A DNA stretch of 64,000 nucleotides, taken from Lutraria lutraria. Its lineage: Eukaryota; Mollusca; Bivalvia; Venerida; Mactridae. Shown here piece by piece: positions 11,881-24,300 of this stretch (the first letter of the stretch is position 1; each line of letters opens with the position of its first letter). The stretch is taken from contig OZ026833.1 in NCBI GenBank assembly GCA_964023205.1, forward strand, positions 34,202,366 through 34,266,365, in the 5' to 3' direction. Position numbers and translations under genes: made by a program. The notes beneath the pieces are model-generated. The model made no database searches, had not been told where the DNA came from, and saw nothing but the letters and a program-made list of their open reading frames with translations.

Positions 11881-13339
11881 CATACCAAGTTGTTAATTAC
11901 ACTTCAAAACATATCTTTGAATGTAATTCCACCACTTGGCACTTTCCAAACCAAATACCAAGAACGAAAGAAACATATACCACATGCATCAACCCATTTA
12001 ATCTGATGTTATATAATCTGATTCACTATAATATAATACAATGTAAATGAGATTAGTCTCACTCACATTTTTTTGTCACTACATATCAATTGCAACTATT
12101 TTATTTTACATTTTTAGTTGCGCTTCATTTCTTATTAACATGACTATATATATCCTTTTACCAATCTGATAACATACTTCTTGACGTCCTCTTATTTAAT
12201 TTCGCTTTACATGACTTATGTTGTCGATGCGCCGTAAAACAACATTAAACATTGCATTTTCAACAGTGAAAATTAATATAAGGATTCATTGTGAGAGAAA
12301 AACAACATTGTAATAAAAAGTAATCACATAAAAATCACCGCCACTAACATATTCATTGTACATTATAACTACTAACCTCCACAAAAAATGCGTCTGAAAC
12401 AAAAGAAGTCCAATACATTTTTGCTATCTAGAACTACTTCTTGATTACTAAACTACCAAATCTATGTTTTTGGAAGGTGATACTTTCCTACATCATCATA
12501 TTCAAAATAGTTACCCTCGGCCCAATAACAGGACAGAAAATAGTACCACTTGTTGTATACATTGCAGAGTGAGACTTCTGATAAAAGCTGAAGTTATTAC
12601 TGCAGAAATATTATGTTATGGCAACTTAAACTGTAAAACTTATAAGTACAATGTATAATAATTAAGTATTCAAACGCACAAAAGTTTCATTCATAATGTG
12701 TTGAGGTAACAAGATTTACTAATATTGAAAATAGTTTCATTCCTATTTAAAGTAGTGCTCGAACATATGGTGGTGATTTACGCCACGTCGTACGAGTTTC
12801 TGCGTTTTCGCCACGAAAATGCTAAAATACGACAAAGTTGACTTTCCGTCAGTACTTCCAGTACTTTTATTAATCTTTATAATGTAAATATATTGATTAA
12901 ATACCTTCAATGCTAAAATACTGGAAAAAACTACTAACTTGACAGTTTTTTATTGTAGAAAATGTTTTATACGACAATTCAAAAATTAATCTTAAACCGA
13001 ATGAAGTTTGGGCGGCCATATTGGATTATGGCGGCCATCTTGGATTCTAAGCCGATATAAAAAACAGTCAAAAAGATGCTGTTAATAAATTTTTACCAGT
13101 GTAGAAATTTTAAAATGTCAGGAATGAACTGTTTTTGAGTTACACAGGGATTCCAGAAATTCGCAGTTTTATTCATTTTTTCCATCTTTTAGCCCCAAAA
13201 TCTCGCTTTTGCACCATAGGCTTTTTGGGGACTTTTTTCTGTTCATTCTCTATCACATAAAGAACCAATATACCAAAAATGGCTTATGTACTAATTTATT
13301 CCCCAAAAGGCCAATTTTGAACTTTAGATGACTGGTCTA

Positions 13340-13500
13340 TGAAGCGGACAATTCACCTAACTATCGTTCCTTGGAAGAACCAGTACTAGACTCGCATCCT
13401 CTGTAAGCAACTGCGGGGCTCAAACCTACGACCCTCCATCAGTGAGTGGTTACAGTAAATTGAAGTCAGCGACATTAACCACTCGACCACGGAGGCGGAT
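13340..13500 (-). repeat. SINE, tRNA-derived head and body (rest of the split copy)
   Basis: On the minus strand the head reads CCGTGGTCGAGTGGTTAATG (A-box region) and GGTCGTAGGTTTGAGCCCC (B-box region), followed by a body with AGTACTGGTTCTTCCAAGG and TAGGTGAATTGTCCGC. It ends at the transposon junction; the tail is at 9,285-9,326. The head is tRNA-like and implies RNA polymerase III ancestry. The copy is decayed. Confidence 0.75.
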
Positions 13501-16500
13501 CACTCCAACATAAAAATGCTCTTTCCGAGTGTCCGGAAATCCGTTCTAATAAAATAATTTGTCAGCATCACTTAAAAGCTATATGGTTGCCGTTTCATTT
13601 TTTTCAAGCCTCCAAAAACTAATGCAAATCCGACCTTTAATTGTCGGAAGTGCGGTACGTTCACAAATGAAATGACAATAACACACGAGGTATAAATATT
13701 TTATTTACAGAAAATGCCAAGTACGAGTACATTATACATATAATATCTTAGTCAAAACAATGCCTTTGTTGATGTAAACATAATTAAGAAAGCAAATAAA
13801 ATTAGACACAAGTTACATGTTTGTACGGCGCAAAATCGCATCCGGCAATTCAATACTAGAATGTGGCCTATGTAACATTTTATCAGGATGTGCAAAGGTT
13901 CAGGTCAAACGAATTTGTTATTTTGACTTAACTGATCCCGAAACTAAAGTGATCATCTACTCCATCAAAAATACAAGCCGTTGATGTTTCATGAATCTCA
14001 TGAATCTGGTCATATGGTTCTACAGTTCACGAGGTACTCTATATGTAGTCCCTGTTTCCACCCTAAAGTTAAAATCATGGGAAACTATCATCTCGATATA
14101 TCAGACGTTGCAATATCTGCTCGAATGCATTTAAAATATCTAAATAAAGTCTCCAAAAATAATATACTCCGTTGTCTGAGGGAACGTTGTCGTAAAAACC
14201 TGGTATAACGGTCCCAAACATAGATTTTCAACTGTAAAGTGACCATCTATATCGAACCATAAAGTGACCGTCTATGTCGAACCAATTAAGTCATCATTTC
14301 TCACCTGATCGGACATTTTTTGTATTGAGCTCCGAAATCGATACTTAATTAATGACAATAATTGCGTAAACAAGTCAGTGTCCAAGCTCGCGATTATAAG
14401 ATTAGTCTGTGTGAATATGTTTATAATGTTTTGTTTATTTGCGACATGTTGCTAAAATAAATACATCGGAACGTATAAATACCGTGTTCCGTATCTTATA
14501 ACACGATTAAATGATTATTACAACACATCAACGATCCCTTCTTAATGTAATAAACACAGCGAATTTCTCTAATAATTTCTACATCGAAGTTCATTTAGAT
14601 GGAACAATTTTTCCTAAGTCCTTTGACATAAAGAGTTTCGGCTGCATTTTCAAGAGCACGACCATTCGGGCTACCAAATAGCAAGATGCACTAGACTGGA
14701 CCAGTAAGCTATTGATTGTCGTTCGTACCTGCCTTAATGTCGAACCCTGTCGTCACAGTGCCCATATAAATACTAAACTAGTTCTTGTTGTAGCCCACCA
14801 GGCAGGGTCAAATTCTCAGTCGACTGAAACCACTTTTATTGAAATATTCACACGTTTCTAGTAATTTATAGGTGATTGACATTGACGAGACGACAACGAT
14901 ATTAAACAGCTACTAGCATTCGATGAATGTCACGAGATCATTGAGACTATTAGCGAGTCCGATTAACAACTTGAATAATACACAGTCGGTATGTACACAT
15001 GAACACCACTTAAAAGTAGTTTTGCTTCATCCTCAGTAATATAACACAATACTTGATAGTGCACTAAATTGAACGCCATGTTTGTTTACTATAGTAGGAT
15101 TGGATTCGGTTCGTTTATTGACAGATGGGGAGATTCATTCCCGTCGTTGTTTATCGAGCTCGCTCCATTCTTAGACTATAAATAGCGACTGCGTCATCAA
15201 GCTAATAACACGTGACCTCGCTCTATTTCTGTTTTGTTTATATCACGTGATGACCATTGCGGATATTTCGGGCATTATCAGTAATCTGCTTCGGTACAAG
15301 AAGTTGCGATTTTGCATTGCCACTTAAAAATAAGAATTTCGGAATGTACGGCGACTCCTGTCAAGAAAATTGCGAACAAAACAATTTATTAATATCATTC
15401 GGTAGGCACTATCACACTGACACAGTTTTGAAATTACGTGTCATACCCATTTGGATTAAAGGCATCTTGTTGTGAACTGGAACTTCGATAACAAATAGAA
15501 ACAACTCTTGAGTGTATATATAACATAATATAAGGATATACTGTACATCTAAAACGTTTTTCAATGAGTTAAAATAGATATATGTAAACTTTTAGTTTAG
15601 TAAATGAGAAAGTTTAATAACCATTTAATAAATACTAACTACATGGAAAAAAGTATACATCATTGAAAAGCTATATCAAATGGTATCAAAAACAAGTTCA
15701 TCACAAAATGTTCAGATAAAATAAATGCATATTTCATAGCATACTGCGAAGCGGAGAAAAATGCTATTATAAACATACTTTACTTGTGTTCAGCAACACA
15801 AAACAGTAAAGCTTACCCGAAACATTATCTTTATAAATGAACGATTCAGGTAAAAAGTGACCCTTAGAAAATGATCACTGAGATAAAACAAATTATATAT
15901 ATACAAACACGTGTGTATTACTGACCAAATAACATGTAAGTAATTAGCAAAATTTCAGAAACAAAATTATACAAAAAGCAGGTACAACAATATTATGCTC
16001 CCTCTTTATGTAGACAGGTTATGATTAATATAACACAGTTGTCTATTTCCTGAAACCGAATAATTATTAGTGTATGTTAACTGCATTGACTTTAATAAAC
16101 AGCTATACATTTGTATTAAACAAATTGAGCTAGTAATTTTTATTTGCATTCCAAAGATCGCAAAATTATGATCTTAATAAGTTTTGTGAAGAAGATCTTG
16201 CAGCCAGGCCGTAGTCCACATATTTTTCAAAAGGTACATAGTAAATTATTTCTATAAGCGGAACTAATACAACTGTTATGTATATATACGAAAAGGTTAC
16301 GTTTCTATCTGCTTCCGTTGACGATTACATTTTTTTCATTAATTTATAATGTCATATCTATAATTATACTAAAGACATATTCGTACTTGTATCAAATATT
16401 AAAATCATTTCACAAATCTATAAAATGCCACTTAAGTAATTTTAACCTGAATAAGGTATAACTTACAACGTTGATTTAGAGTACAGAAACTTATAGACAT

Positions 16501-17098
16501 ATAAATGTGTTTTGCATCGGTTTGTTAACAATAATGATGAAAGATTGTCAATGAAATTAAAAAGAAAACACACTCATAATTGCAAGTACACCGAATAAAA
16601 CCACCAACTATATTAAATGCGATATAACGGCACTTGTTAGAAAGGCGATGGATCAATTCAACTAAATGATTTCGGATTATTTTTGTATTGTTGGTAAACA
16701 ACATGAGTTTATTTCCGCTGTACTCAAGCGGAATGGGTGGTGTACTTTATGAAAATCATGTGCATATCAAAACATTACGTATGAGTTTATCAGTTTTGCT
16801 CAGAATATTAGTAATAACGGATGTAGTCCCCAAAAATACTTGATTTTGAAATATTTGAATTTAGACTTAGGCAGAGGTTTTAAAAAACATAATTGTTATT
16901 GTTGTTTCTAGAATTATCGTATTGTCCATCCAATGACATTGTATAATATCAGAACAAAGAAGTACACGAACAACACAATGACAATGCTTTCGCAAAAGTA
17001 AGAATAACCATCTTTGCCTTTTAATGTAAATAACTTTATATCTGAAACAAACTTCAGTTCCACATTAAACTTTGTAACGTTTCCAGATGTGATTCATC
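13501..17098. other. Intergenic region downstream of the phosphatase gene
   Basis: No complete gene is visible. A + strand TATAAATA (about 15,177) lies just before two CACGTG boxes (about 15,210 and 15,244), which could be a promoter, but no convincing coding exon follows. A short + strand reading NFGMYGDSCQENCEQNN (about 15,338-15,390) resembles part of an EGF repeat. On the minus strand an AATAAA at about 16,713-16,708 could serve as the polyadenylation signal of the phosphatase gene, ~390 bases after its stop. Confidence 0.35.
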
Positions 17099-20000
17099 TT
17101 ACACATTAGCATATGTCGAATTGCTTTGAACATAACACTGAAATACATCATGACAAAACTTGTACTGCTCCTGTAAGAAAAAAAAGAAAATAACTTGAAT
17201 GTGTGTATGCATTACACGACAAAATTATCACAATTACATTCTGACGTCATATTGATTTCAAAATATATGTCTGGGTATTACGTTACGAAATGAATTACTT
17301 ATCCAGTGCCAACAGTAAATTCTACATGGTTGCTTGAATAATTTCTATGCTTACTAACCGGAATGGGGACAAGAAAATAAAAAAAAAACTCAATCAATTA
17401 AGCGCGTGACTGAAATTTGATACGAAAAATGAATGAGAAAAAATTATCCTTGTGGCTTACAATATTTCCGAATTTCTTTAGCGAAAACGACAGAAGTTTA
17501 TGAACTTAAAGTTAAATAAACTTACAACAACGAATCCCCGAATGGTGGAAAAACATCGGCATGTTTCAGTTTTTGGCATTTAAAGGACAAATGTAACAAC
17601 TACACACAAGATCAACAATTGTGTTATCACATTATCATACTTAATATGATGATTGTATATCTGATTAATCGACAAATATTCAAGTAGCTTACATAGGTTG
17701 GTATAATATGTTGCCTTCTTGCTTGCAAGAAGCGTATAATATGTGGTATGGATACCTCACCATCAGTTCTAACATATTCCAATATGTTCAACAGAGCTAC
17801 AATAAGACCACTCTTTTCAGCACCATTCCTGTTAGAAAAAACACATGCTAGAAGCCCATCAAGAGTACCTCACTGCAACAAGATACGCCTTCAATATGAT
17901 TTAGGGATCTAGTTCTATCTTTTCTGTTGAATCAGGGTTCATTATTCCAGGTCAGTCATTTATGATTGCCAAACTGTGAGGAGATAATATATTATGCCAA
18001 TAGGCATTTTTTAAAGGAATTAATTTGTATATATATTATGTACAATGGGCAGAACACCAATCCATCACCAAGGTTTACATACAAGTACAATATCCCTCAA
18101 AAGTTTATGTCCAATAACTTTCCATCTCACATTTTGAGATGTGAATAAGGATTTGGAAACTTAACCACACCAGATAAGAATTTATACCATTTAACCTAAA
18201 TCAACGCCCTGTAAGCGTATGTTTCCAGCTACTATACCTCCTTCATTATATTTCTATAATGGCATGTAAGGCAATGTCTGATTTACCAAGTAAATGTCAA
18301 AATACTTGTAAATAAAATGTACCATACATTATGTAATAAAATTCGAATTGTTACATTATTTCTTACATGCATTGAACAATGAGGGGTTTGTTTTCCGCCA
18401 GCCTCTGAAGACTATCCACATTTTGGAGAAAGTCAAGCATTTGGTTAGGATCGTCTGGACATGACCTTGATTGTGTCCATGCTTTGTGTATAATTTGAGT
18501 CAAGTTGTGTACCTGAAAACAAGATGGAGCATTGTGTAATGCAATAACAGCTCGGATTCGATTAAAAGAAAAAGATCAAATTCAAAGTAACCACTGAGGG
18601 AAATAACCAAAAGTGTCACTAAAGGATCGCTTAACATAGGAATGATTAGTAGTAAACACTACGAACAAAAGATTCTACCATTTCCAAAATACTACCTTTC
18701 TCAAAGCTCCCTAACCGAACACCCACCAAGCACTTTACGGCCATACAAAATAGAGAAATAAGAGACACTTCGGAGCATATCCCTTTGTACTACATTATAA
18801 GCCTTCTCCAGTCTAAACCAAAAATAATGCTGAAAACTGTGAGAGCCAAAGGCAGGCTACATCAATATTAATGTACACTTTTTCATTAGTTACATAACGT
18901 TGTTTTTGTACAGGCATTTGAGTTGCTTGTTGATGTTTGGTTTCAATGAGACGACTCGCTGACGTCGCCATTTAATAAATATGTGAGACAATGCATGTGT
19001 AGCAAGTGCCGAGCTGTACGATAACATTTTACTAATAGAAATAACATTTAAACAATACATAATTGACCAACCTTTGAGTTGTACAATAAAGTGTGTTTCC
19101 TTATAGCATATCCGTCTTTTTCCTCCTCGTTTACAAATGAAACGCAAAACGGACCTAGCTCTATGGTACCAGCGTCTGGTAGATATTTGCCGACCTAATT
19201 GAAGAGCATGATTTGGATGCATTTTGAAACATTAAGCATGTTGAAAAAATAAAATCTAGTGAAGTGATAATAGCATCAGATACGTCATAACAAAAGCACA
19301 GGGACTGTCCATGTAAAGTAAAATATACATTCAACACTTTACAAGCAAGTGATAAGAAAATAACAGCAACACTAATTCATTTTGCAATACTATATAAAGT
19401 ACAGAGCTTAGATATATATTTTTTATGAGTAAGTATGGTGAAAGCAATGTTGTTTTACACTATTCTTGCATACACCTCATCCTAATTCGGACTGATTCTC
19501 TGATTAGGAAGGAAATATTTATAGTATGTATACATTTTATATCTTTATCAAATGACAAGCAGATATATGAGATAAACGTCTGAAAGTAAATGTAAAAAGT
19601 CTAAAAACAAAATATGATCAGATTCAAAACTCACATTTCCAGTTTCAATTTCTTTATCAAATGTAACAATGACTTGTACTTCTTGCTCCACTATCAGACG
19701 ACAATGATCTACTGCCGTGGTCGGTAATGGTGTTTGCGTGATTATAATTCCATGTGAGTCACAGTATCTCTACAATAATCAACACTTTACCGATCACTTT
19801 TAGAACACAATATCGATGCTTAACGAGAGATGGCTTTTCGTGGGTAGAAAGTAGTACGGTTTACTAGAACACGCCAAATCCAAACAATGCAGGCTTACCG
19901 GACATGTTTGTTACATAGCCTTAGACTTATCATGACCGTGGACACTTTTTGAACAATAACGTATTACTTATTTCGATTTACACCCTTCTCACCCTCCTAC

Positions 20001-21368
20001 TCTGCATGCTTGCTTTGTCATATGTTCGTTGCATGGTTTCCTTGTCACGGAACCCCATTTTATTATGTACAACGAGTATGGCATTATCTTAACTAGATGT
20101 TAATTTCTACATTATGTTAAAGTGAGGTAAGGTGTATACGATGTTCTAGCATGGATTACTAGCATATTTTGAACAGTTGGGCTGATGTGGTGCCCAATAT
20201 TGTGTCATACGATATCATATACTAGTATGCGTATGCATTTTAAAAACAGGCTCTAATACAACAAAAGCAATACATGGATTGTTACACATTTGCTAACTGA
20301 TTTTAATGTGGTGTGGTTCGCATGTTGGAAATCAAAAGTTTAATATCGGCAACTAATGCTATCAATGTTACACTCTTATGTTGTGGGCATTGAACTACTA
20401 TGTGCCCGAACTGGTATAATTACTATTAATGATAAAAAATATCAATTTACCGGCATGTAAATAGCGTTGATATAATTGCTGGTTCCTTTGACAGGTGTGC
20501 TCAGAAATGGTCTGTATTCATCCGCTGTAAGATTATAAAATAAAAAGTACAACATGATAAAAAATAGTCTATAGTTGAGAGAAACTCAAATATTTGACAG
20601 AAACTTAAGTTTCAACCACTTCGTTACTAGTATTTCCTTATGTGCAGCATATAATATGATAGCATACATAACATATCAATTTATTTACATATAAATGTAT
20701 TACCTATCGTAATGAATTGATTTAAGTGTGTATATTGACATGATGTATATTCTTTGGTTTTCTGTATACAATTTAGAAAATCACTACTCGCGGCAATTCC
20801 AGAAAATCCTTATTTCTACAACTTACGTGCAAGAATATTGTGGAATCTGTTTTTATCTTTATTTTTGGAATCCTTGGCACACAGGTATATGTCTTTTGTT
20901 GTGTCAAAATCCTCATACCGTATCTCATCTGGAACAGCTGTGATTGCATCACTAAGTAACTGAAATTAAACATACAGCAAAACTAAAACTCTGTTGGGCA
21001 TATGGTTGTGAGATATATGAGTGAACAAAAGAAAGTGAATCAGTGATAAAACCCAGTGTAGATTATGATGCCAGTCGACTTAGTGTACATGTTGGATGTT
21101 AATCTGCATAAAAAGGAATTGTTCTAATAACATCCTAAAATATAATATTATGCATGTATGTTACAGATCGATCAGATTGATTTGTTTAGACTGATGAATT
21201 AACTGATAACTATTTTACCTGATATTTCAACTTCAGGTTTTGAGTACCTGACTCTGTGTTCATCTCAAGTAGGTTTGTGTAGTGAAGCTCAAATTCATCC
21301 AGAGTCACTGGTTTTGATGGTAGAACGAGAGCATCCAACACAATCATGTATAGATAATAATATTGTTC
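17099..21368 (-). CDS. Phosphatase exons: degenerate PTP domain D2 and C-terminus
   Basis: Exons: 21,219-21,368; 20,827-20,959; 20,451-20,524; 19,635-19,769; 19,072-19,194; 18,367-18,512; 17,693-17,828; 17,099-17,170. Motifs: DKNRFHNIL, SNYINAIYMP, GIIITQTPLPTTAVDHCRL, then HKAWTQSR where WPD is expected (general acid lost), and VQCMNGAEKSGL in place of HC-x5-R (Cys kept, His to Gln, Arg to Lys). Tandem-domain receptors commonly have an inactive D2 that regulates D1; this one lacks at least two catalytic residues. The last exon is short and ends NSTYANV-stop. The P-loop again straddles an intron. Confidence 0.88.
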
Positions 21369-24300
21369 CTACAGAAAGATAAACATGATATACATGTACT
21401 TTCTCTTTTTCATTAAGTGCATCACTCGACAGTATGCTATTAACTAACTGGAAGATAAGTTTGATATTGTCAATTGTTCAGGCGTACCTGTAAGTAAATG
21501 CCACATCATTCTGTAATTACCTCCCCTTCGTGAAATACACAGACAATATGCAAGTGTGAGACAATGTCAAAGTTGAATGTTTTATATTCATTCAGGCTGT
21601 ATCAGCAAAATATGTGCTAAACATCAAAGGACCGGTTTTGATAGTATACTAGCATATGGTCAAAAACTGAATATGTCTACATGTGTAATAAGTGAATACC
21701 ATATAATGTCAAAACCAAGGAAGCCTTGATGTTTTTTGATGTACATATAAGAAATAAGCAACACGTATTCAGAAGGAAAACAAAGTTGGCTTCGAATCAT
21801 ACCCATAGGATTATGTGGAACTATATTGACTTATTTTATCTGGACGATAATTTTTTCTGAATTAATACATCGGAAGACACAAAGTTGACGTATCATTATG
21901 TTTTAAACTCTGTTCTTAATAGCGAGAAACAAATGTATACCTTTACTTGCACCATGTTTACTCTCTGGTCCCGAAGATCTTTGACACACTGATATACATT
22001 CACATGTCCAGTGTCTTGTCCTTGGTCATACAAGAAGTCTAGAGCTATAAATGTTCCGGTACGCCCAACACCCGCACTGAACAAAATAAAGCATAAGCTG
22101 TCGAGATATAAAGTCAAATAATTGGTCTGTTGTGTGGAAATTGTGCCTCTATTTAGTAGTCGTACTGCAACTACGATACCCAAACTTAAAAGTGTGGCAT
22201 AGCCAAAACAGGAATATTCAATCTGATAATAAAAATGGTTGTTTTCATACAAATGTATGCGACTTGCGTCTTTTAAATCTTCCTTCAAGTTGTATGTTGT
22301 TGCCGGAATCCAAACATATGTATTATATCTTAACCTAATGCATTTTCAAAATAGTCTAATATTTTTGATTATATGCTATTCTTGAATTACATATCTTGAA
22401 CTCTGACTTATGAAAGAATCAATTTTCATATACCATTTATCCTTTAACCGGCCGAAAAGTTCTCAAATGGAAAGGGACACATTTCGGTGCGATCTTTAAT
22501 GACAAAGGCAAGTATTGAAAACAGATCTAAACGTCTGTTTTCATTTGTGACTGCATACAATTTGATAATAGATATTTTACTCCCTTTTACTGCTTAAAAA
22601 ATACAATTACCTGCAGTGTACAAGCCATGTGTGTGATTTGCTTGGGTCAATCTTCCTGACCCTCCGCCAGAAGTGAAGCAAACTAGATGTTGTGTTTGGC
22701 ACCCCTTTATCAGGCCAAGCGGTGTACCCGAAGTGAACAATAGATCGAGATTCTGATGAACCCTTAAATTTATAATGAAATTACGTACATTTTCAATCAA
22801 GTAATTTACAACCAATCAATCAGGTGATTTAGCTCAGACGGTGGACTTGTACACAGAAAAACACCAATACCATACGTGTGCATTTTCTATTTTACTGTCA
22901 TTATTGTTATGAGGCAAGCCATTATAGTTTCTTCCTGTGAATGGGGCCAAATGTTCTAATATCGGATGTTTTTGCCAAATATTCGAATACGGGAAAACTA
23001 ATACGCTTATCCGTTTAAAGAACTGAATTCTGAGACAGACATTTGTCCAAATAACAGGCATATACATTTAATAATAAAACTCTCCAAACCCAAAAACTGT
23101 GTAATACATGTCACTTAAATAGACTGCTAACTGATAGTGTGTCGTTAAATTAATATGCATGCAAGAAACAATGTTTCCAAGCTGTGTTTACAAGTCCTTT
23201 GTTCACATACAAAACTGTATCACGAGAGTTACTTGATGATTCATGGAATTTCTTATTTTCTGTCAACTTTTCCTATGAAGTCCTGAATGGTTTTGGACTG
23301 TTTTGAGAAGTGCTCGAATGGTTATAGCATATAAATAATAACGTATGTTTCATTTCTTATTATCTAACACAAATACAATTCAATCAGCATAAGGAAGAAC
23401 ACAATTAGATTTTCCAATAAAGTGAACTACATTTTTTTGTATTTTATGAAGATGAATTCGCATCTATTAAATAATAACAAATAGAGCAAAGTACACTGAA
23501 TAAAATAAAACCATGCTATTGTTTATTGTGAAAGAAACAGTATATATAATAGCTTCATAAAGTTAAATATAAGGCTTGGCTTACTTCGCAGCAGACTTTA
23601 AAACGCCTCACGTCATAGTCAGCGTAAATTGTCTCAAACTGAGTGAATACTTTAATGTCTCCGTATTGAACAGATTCGTCAACTGGAGCCCAATACTTTA
23701 TACACTTCATCTGTAAGTAAACATGGTATGAGGACAATGTAACTGTCATAAAAACTACCATGGAGTTGAAACCCAACAAACGGTATGATAATATGTATTT
23801 CCGATAAAACGCAAGTATCTGTTTCATAGTCAGCACTATTTCAAATTTACACCTACATAAATCAAATTATATATTACTAAACGATACAACAGAGCTGCTT
23901 GTTCGATTTAACCAATTCGATTGTGATTAGCGGATAATATGTCTATAGTATGTGTTACTTTTAAATTGTCAGTGAATCCTAATATCAGCACTATTTGTAG
24001 CAGCTGTACCTTATTAGAATTTCATGATTTTTTTGCTTGTCAATTGAGTTTCTGTAATTCGTAGGAAAACAATACACTAATGATCGAAACTTTTTAATTT
24101 TGCTATATTTGACGTACTATATTTGAGAAATATATATTTGTAGAACTACTCGAAAAAATTCCGAATGATCCGCCCCATTTCTAAATATGAATATGACACC
24201 TTTCAAACGTTTAAAACATATATTTTGGATGCCCTTTGAAACCAATTCCCCTCCCCCATATAGCTCTGCTTCATACCGTTCACGGGCGGCAGTTCCCTCC

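Larger units (their letters stand above)
9327..13339. mobile_element. Long-TIR DNA transposon nested in a SINE, non-autonomous or decayed
   Basis: The ends are inverted repeats starting TAGTCCAGTCATC (left) and TAGACCAGTCATC (right, complement). They are followed by more than 300 bp of diverged inverted similarity sharing AATTAGTACATAAGCCA, AAAAAAGTCCCCAA and ATGGTGCAAAAGCGA, up to 9,660 and from about 13,010. TGA is duplicated at 9,324-9,326 and 13,340-13,342. Deleting the element plus one TGA restores the SINE order seen at 48.69 kb, so the boundaries are well supported. The inside holds a ~340-bp tandem duplication, a jockey-like RT relic and two short minus-strand frames (10,329-10,538; 10,745-10,999) that I do not recognise. 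No transposase was identified. A 3-bp duplication is known for several superfamilies, so the class stays open. Confidence 0.8.

Noticed and set aside
18890..19222. 110-codon minus ORF around the D2 exon
   Set aside because: Wrong frame: the real exon 19,072-19,194 reads VGKYLPDAGTIELG in another frame.
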